A DNA stretch of 64,000 bases from Bombyx mori (Eukaryota; Arthropoda; Insecta; Lepidoptera; Bombycidae): positions 12,267,501-12,331,500 of the forward strand of contig NC_085129.1 of NCBI RefSeq assembly GCF_030269925.1, given 5' to 3'. The notes under the pieces were generated by a model, which did no database searches, had not been told where the DNA came from, and was given only the letters and a program-made list of their open reading frames with translations. How positions within the stretch are numbered: the stretch's first letter is position 1; each line of letters begins with the position of its first letter. Below, piece by piece: positions 63,481 to 64,000 of the stretch. The position numbers were made by a program, and so were the translations under genes.

Positions 63481-64000
63481 ATATCAAGTGGGTTATTAGC
63501 TCGTCGACATATTGTGAAATTCTAAAAAAATGACGGTCTTGCAAATATGATTGATTAAAAATTTCGTTACTCAATTCATAAGAACGTTATACAAAACGGT
63601 AACTATAGACAGTACGGGTTTTGATAAACACGAATTTAAATTACACGTTGTTAGTTCTGTAAATTCCAGTGTATCTTATTTCAAAATCCCTTGAACTCGA
63701 TTAGTTTTCATTGGGATCGAAAAGGAATATTCTGGTAATCTAATATCGCGATAGTGATCTAATATCGCGAACAAACATAAAGATGTACCTCATGACATCA
63801 CAATTAGTGGAGATCCCATTGACACTGCTACGTATGAGGAGAATGTTCCATATTAGAACTATGGACCTTTATACTCGTATGTATTATGTTACTGACGAAC
63901 TATTTCGATCAGAATTGATGATACATGCAAATGTCAATATATTACATAAATTGTAATATAAGTGTGTGTAAGGAACTATCCTTATATATAATCCTTTCAA
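63481..64000. other. non-coding DNA
   Basis: AT-rich, with a short direct repeat of tctaatatcgcga near 63738-63768. Nothing else recognised. Confidence 0.4.

Overview
The window is lepidopteran nuclear DNA, almost certainly from a silkworm (Bombyx). It is AT-rich, its genes have introns, and it is full of a roughly 250-430 bp SINE that I recognise as the silkworm Bm1 family. It also carries long non-LTR retrotransposons, several Helitron families and a mariner/maT element. I recognise four host genes, all between about 28.4 and 56.0 kb. The flanks (1-28 kb and 56-64 kb) are essentially repeats and unexplained AT-rich DNA.

Host genes. A three-exon serpin-like gene (28484-34255, +) encodes a secreted protein of about 1439 residues. 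It has a signal peptide, a very long Thr-rich mucin-like N-terminal region and a C-terminal serpin fold whose reactive-centre region is unlike that of an inhibitory serpin. Convergent to it are three minus-strand five-exon genes that I assembled by hand from splice sites and Cys patterns. They encode Plus-C-type odorant-binding proteins (OBPs): OBP-a (34866-38140), OBP-b (41217-43559) and OBP-c (51767-55978). All three share the same exon plan and phase-0 introns, so they look like an old tandem cluster. OBP-c has a shortened last exon and only 10 of the 12 cysteines seen in the other two. The serpin and OBP-a poly(A) signals lie about 2 bp apart on opposite strands.

Retrotransposons. LINE-A (about 3.9-7.67 kb) has one long endonuclease/reverse transcriptase ORF and a long leader with no recognisable ORF1. 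LINE-B (8062-13355) is a complete, jockey-type two-ORF element with intact ORFs, a poly(A) tail and a perfect 11-bp target-site duplication, so it looks recent. Its 5' leader has a two-copy tandem repeat followed by four successive units, each a 6-bp hairpin with an invariant TTTC loop followed by a longer stem. This structured leader is the most unusual signal in the window. Dozens of 5'-truncated copies of both LINEs are scattered through 37-63 kb.

Other mobile DNA includes Helitron-like elements (TC...CTAG ends with a subterminal hairpin), one nested inside another and one split by a defective maT/mariner copy. There is also a 330-bp foldback MITE (61858-62187), a perfect 30-bp palindrome abutting a 24-bp inverted repeat (19361-19451), and a roughly 150-bp repeat of unknown type present twice. 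SINEs sit in introns of the serpin, OBP-a and OBP-b genes.
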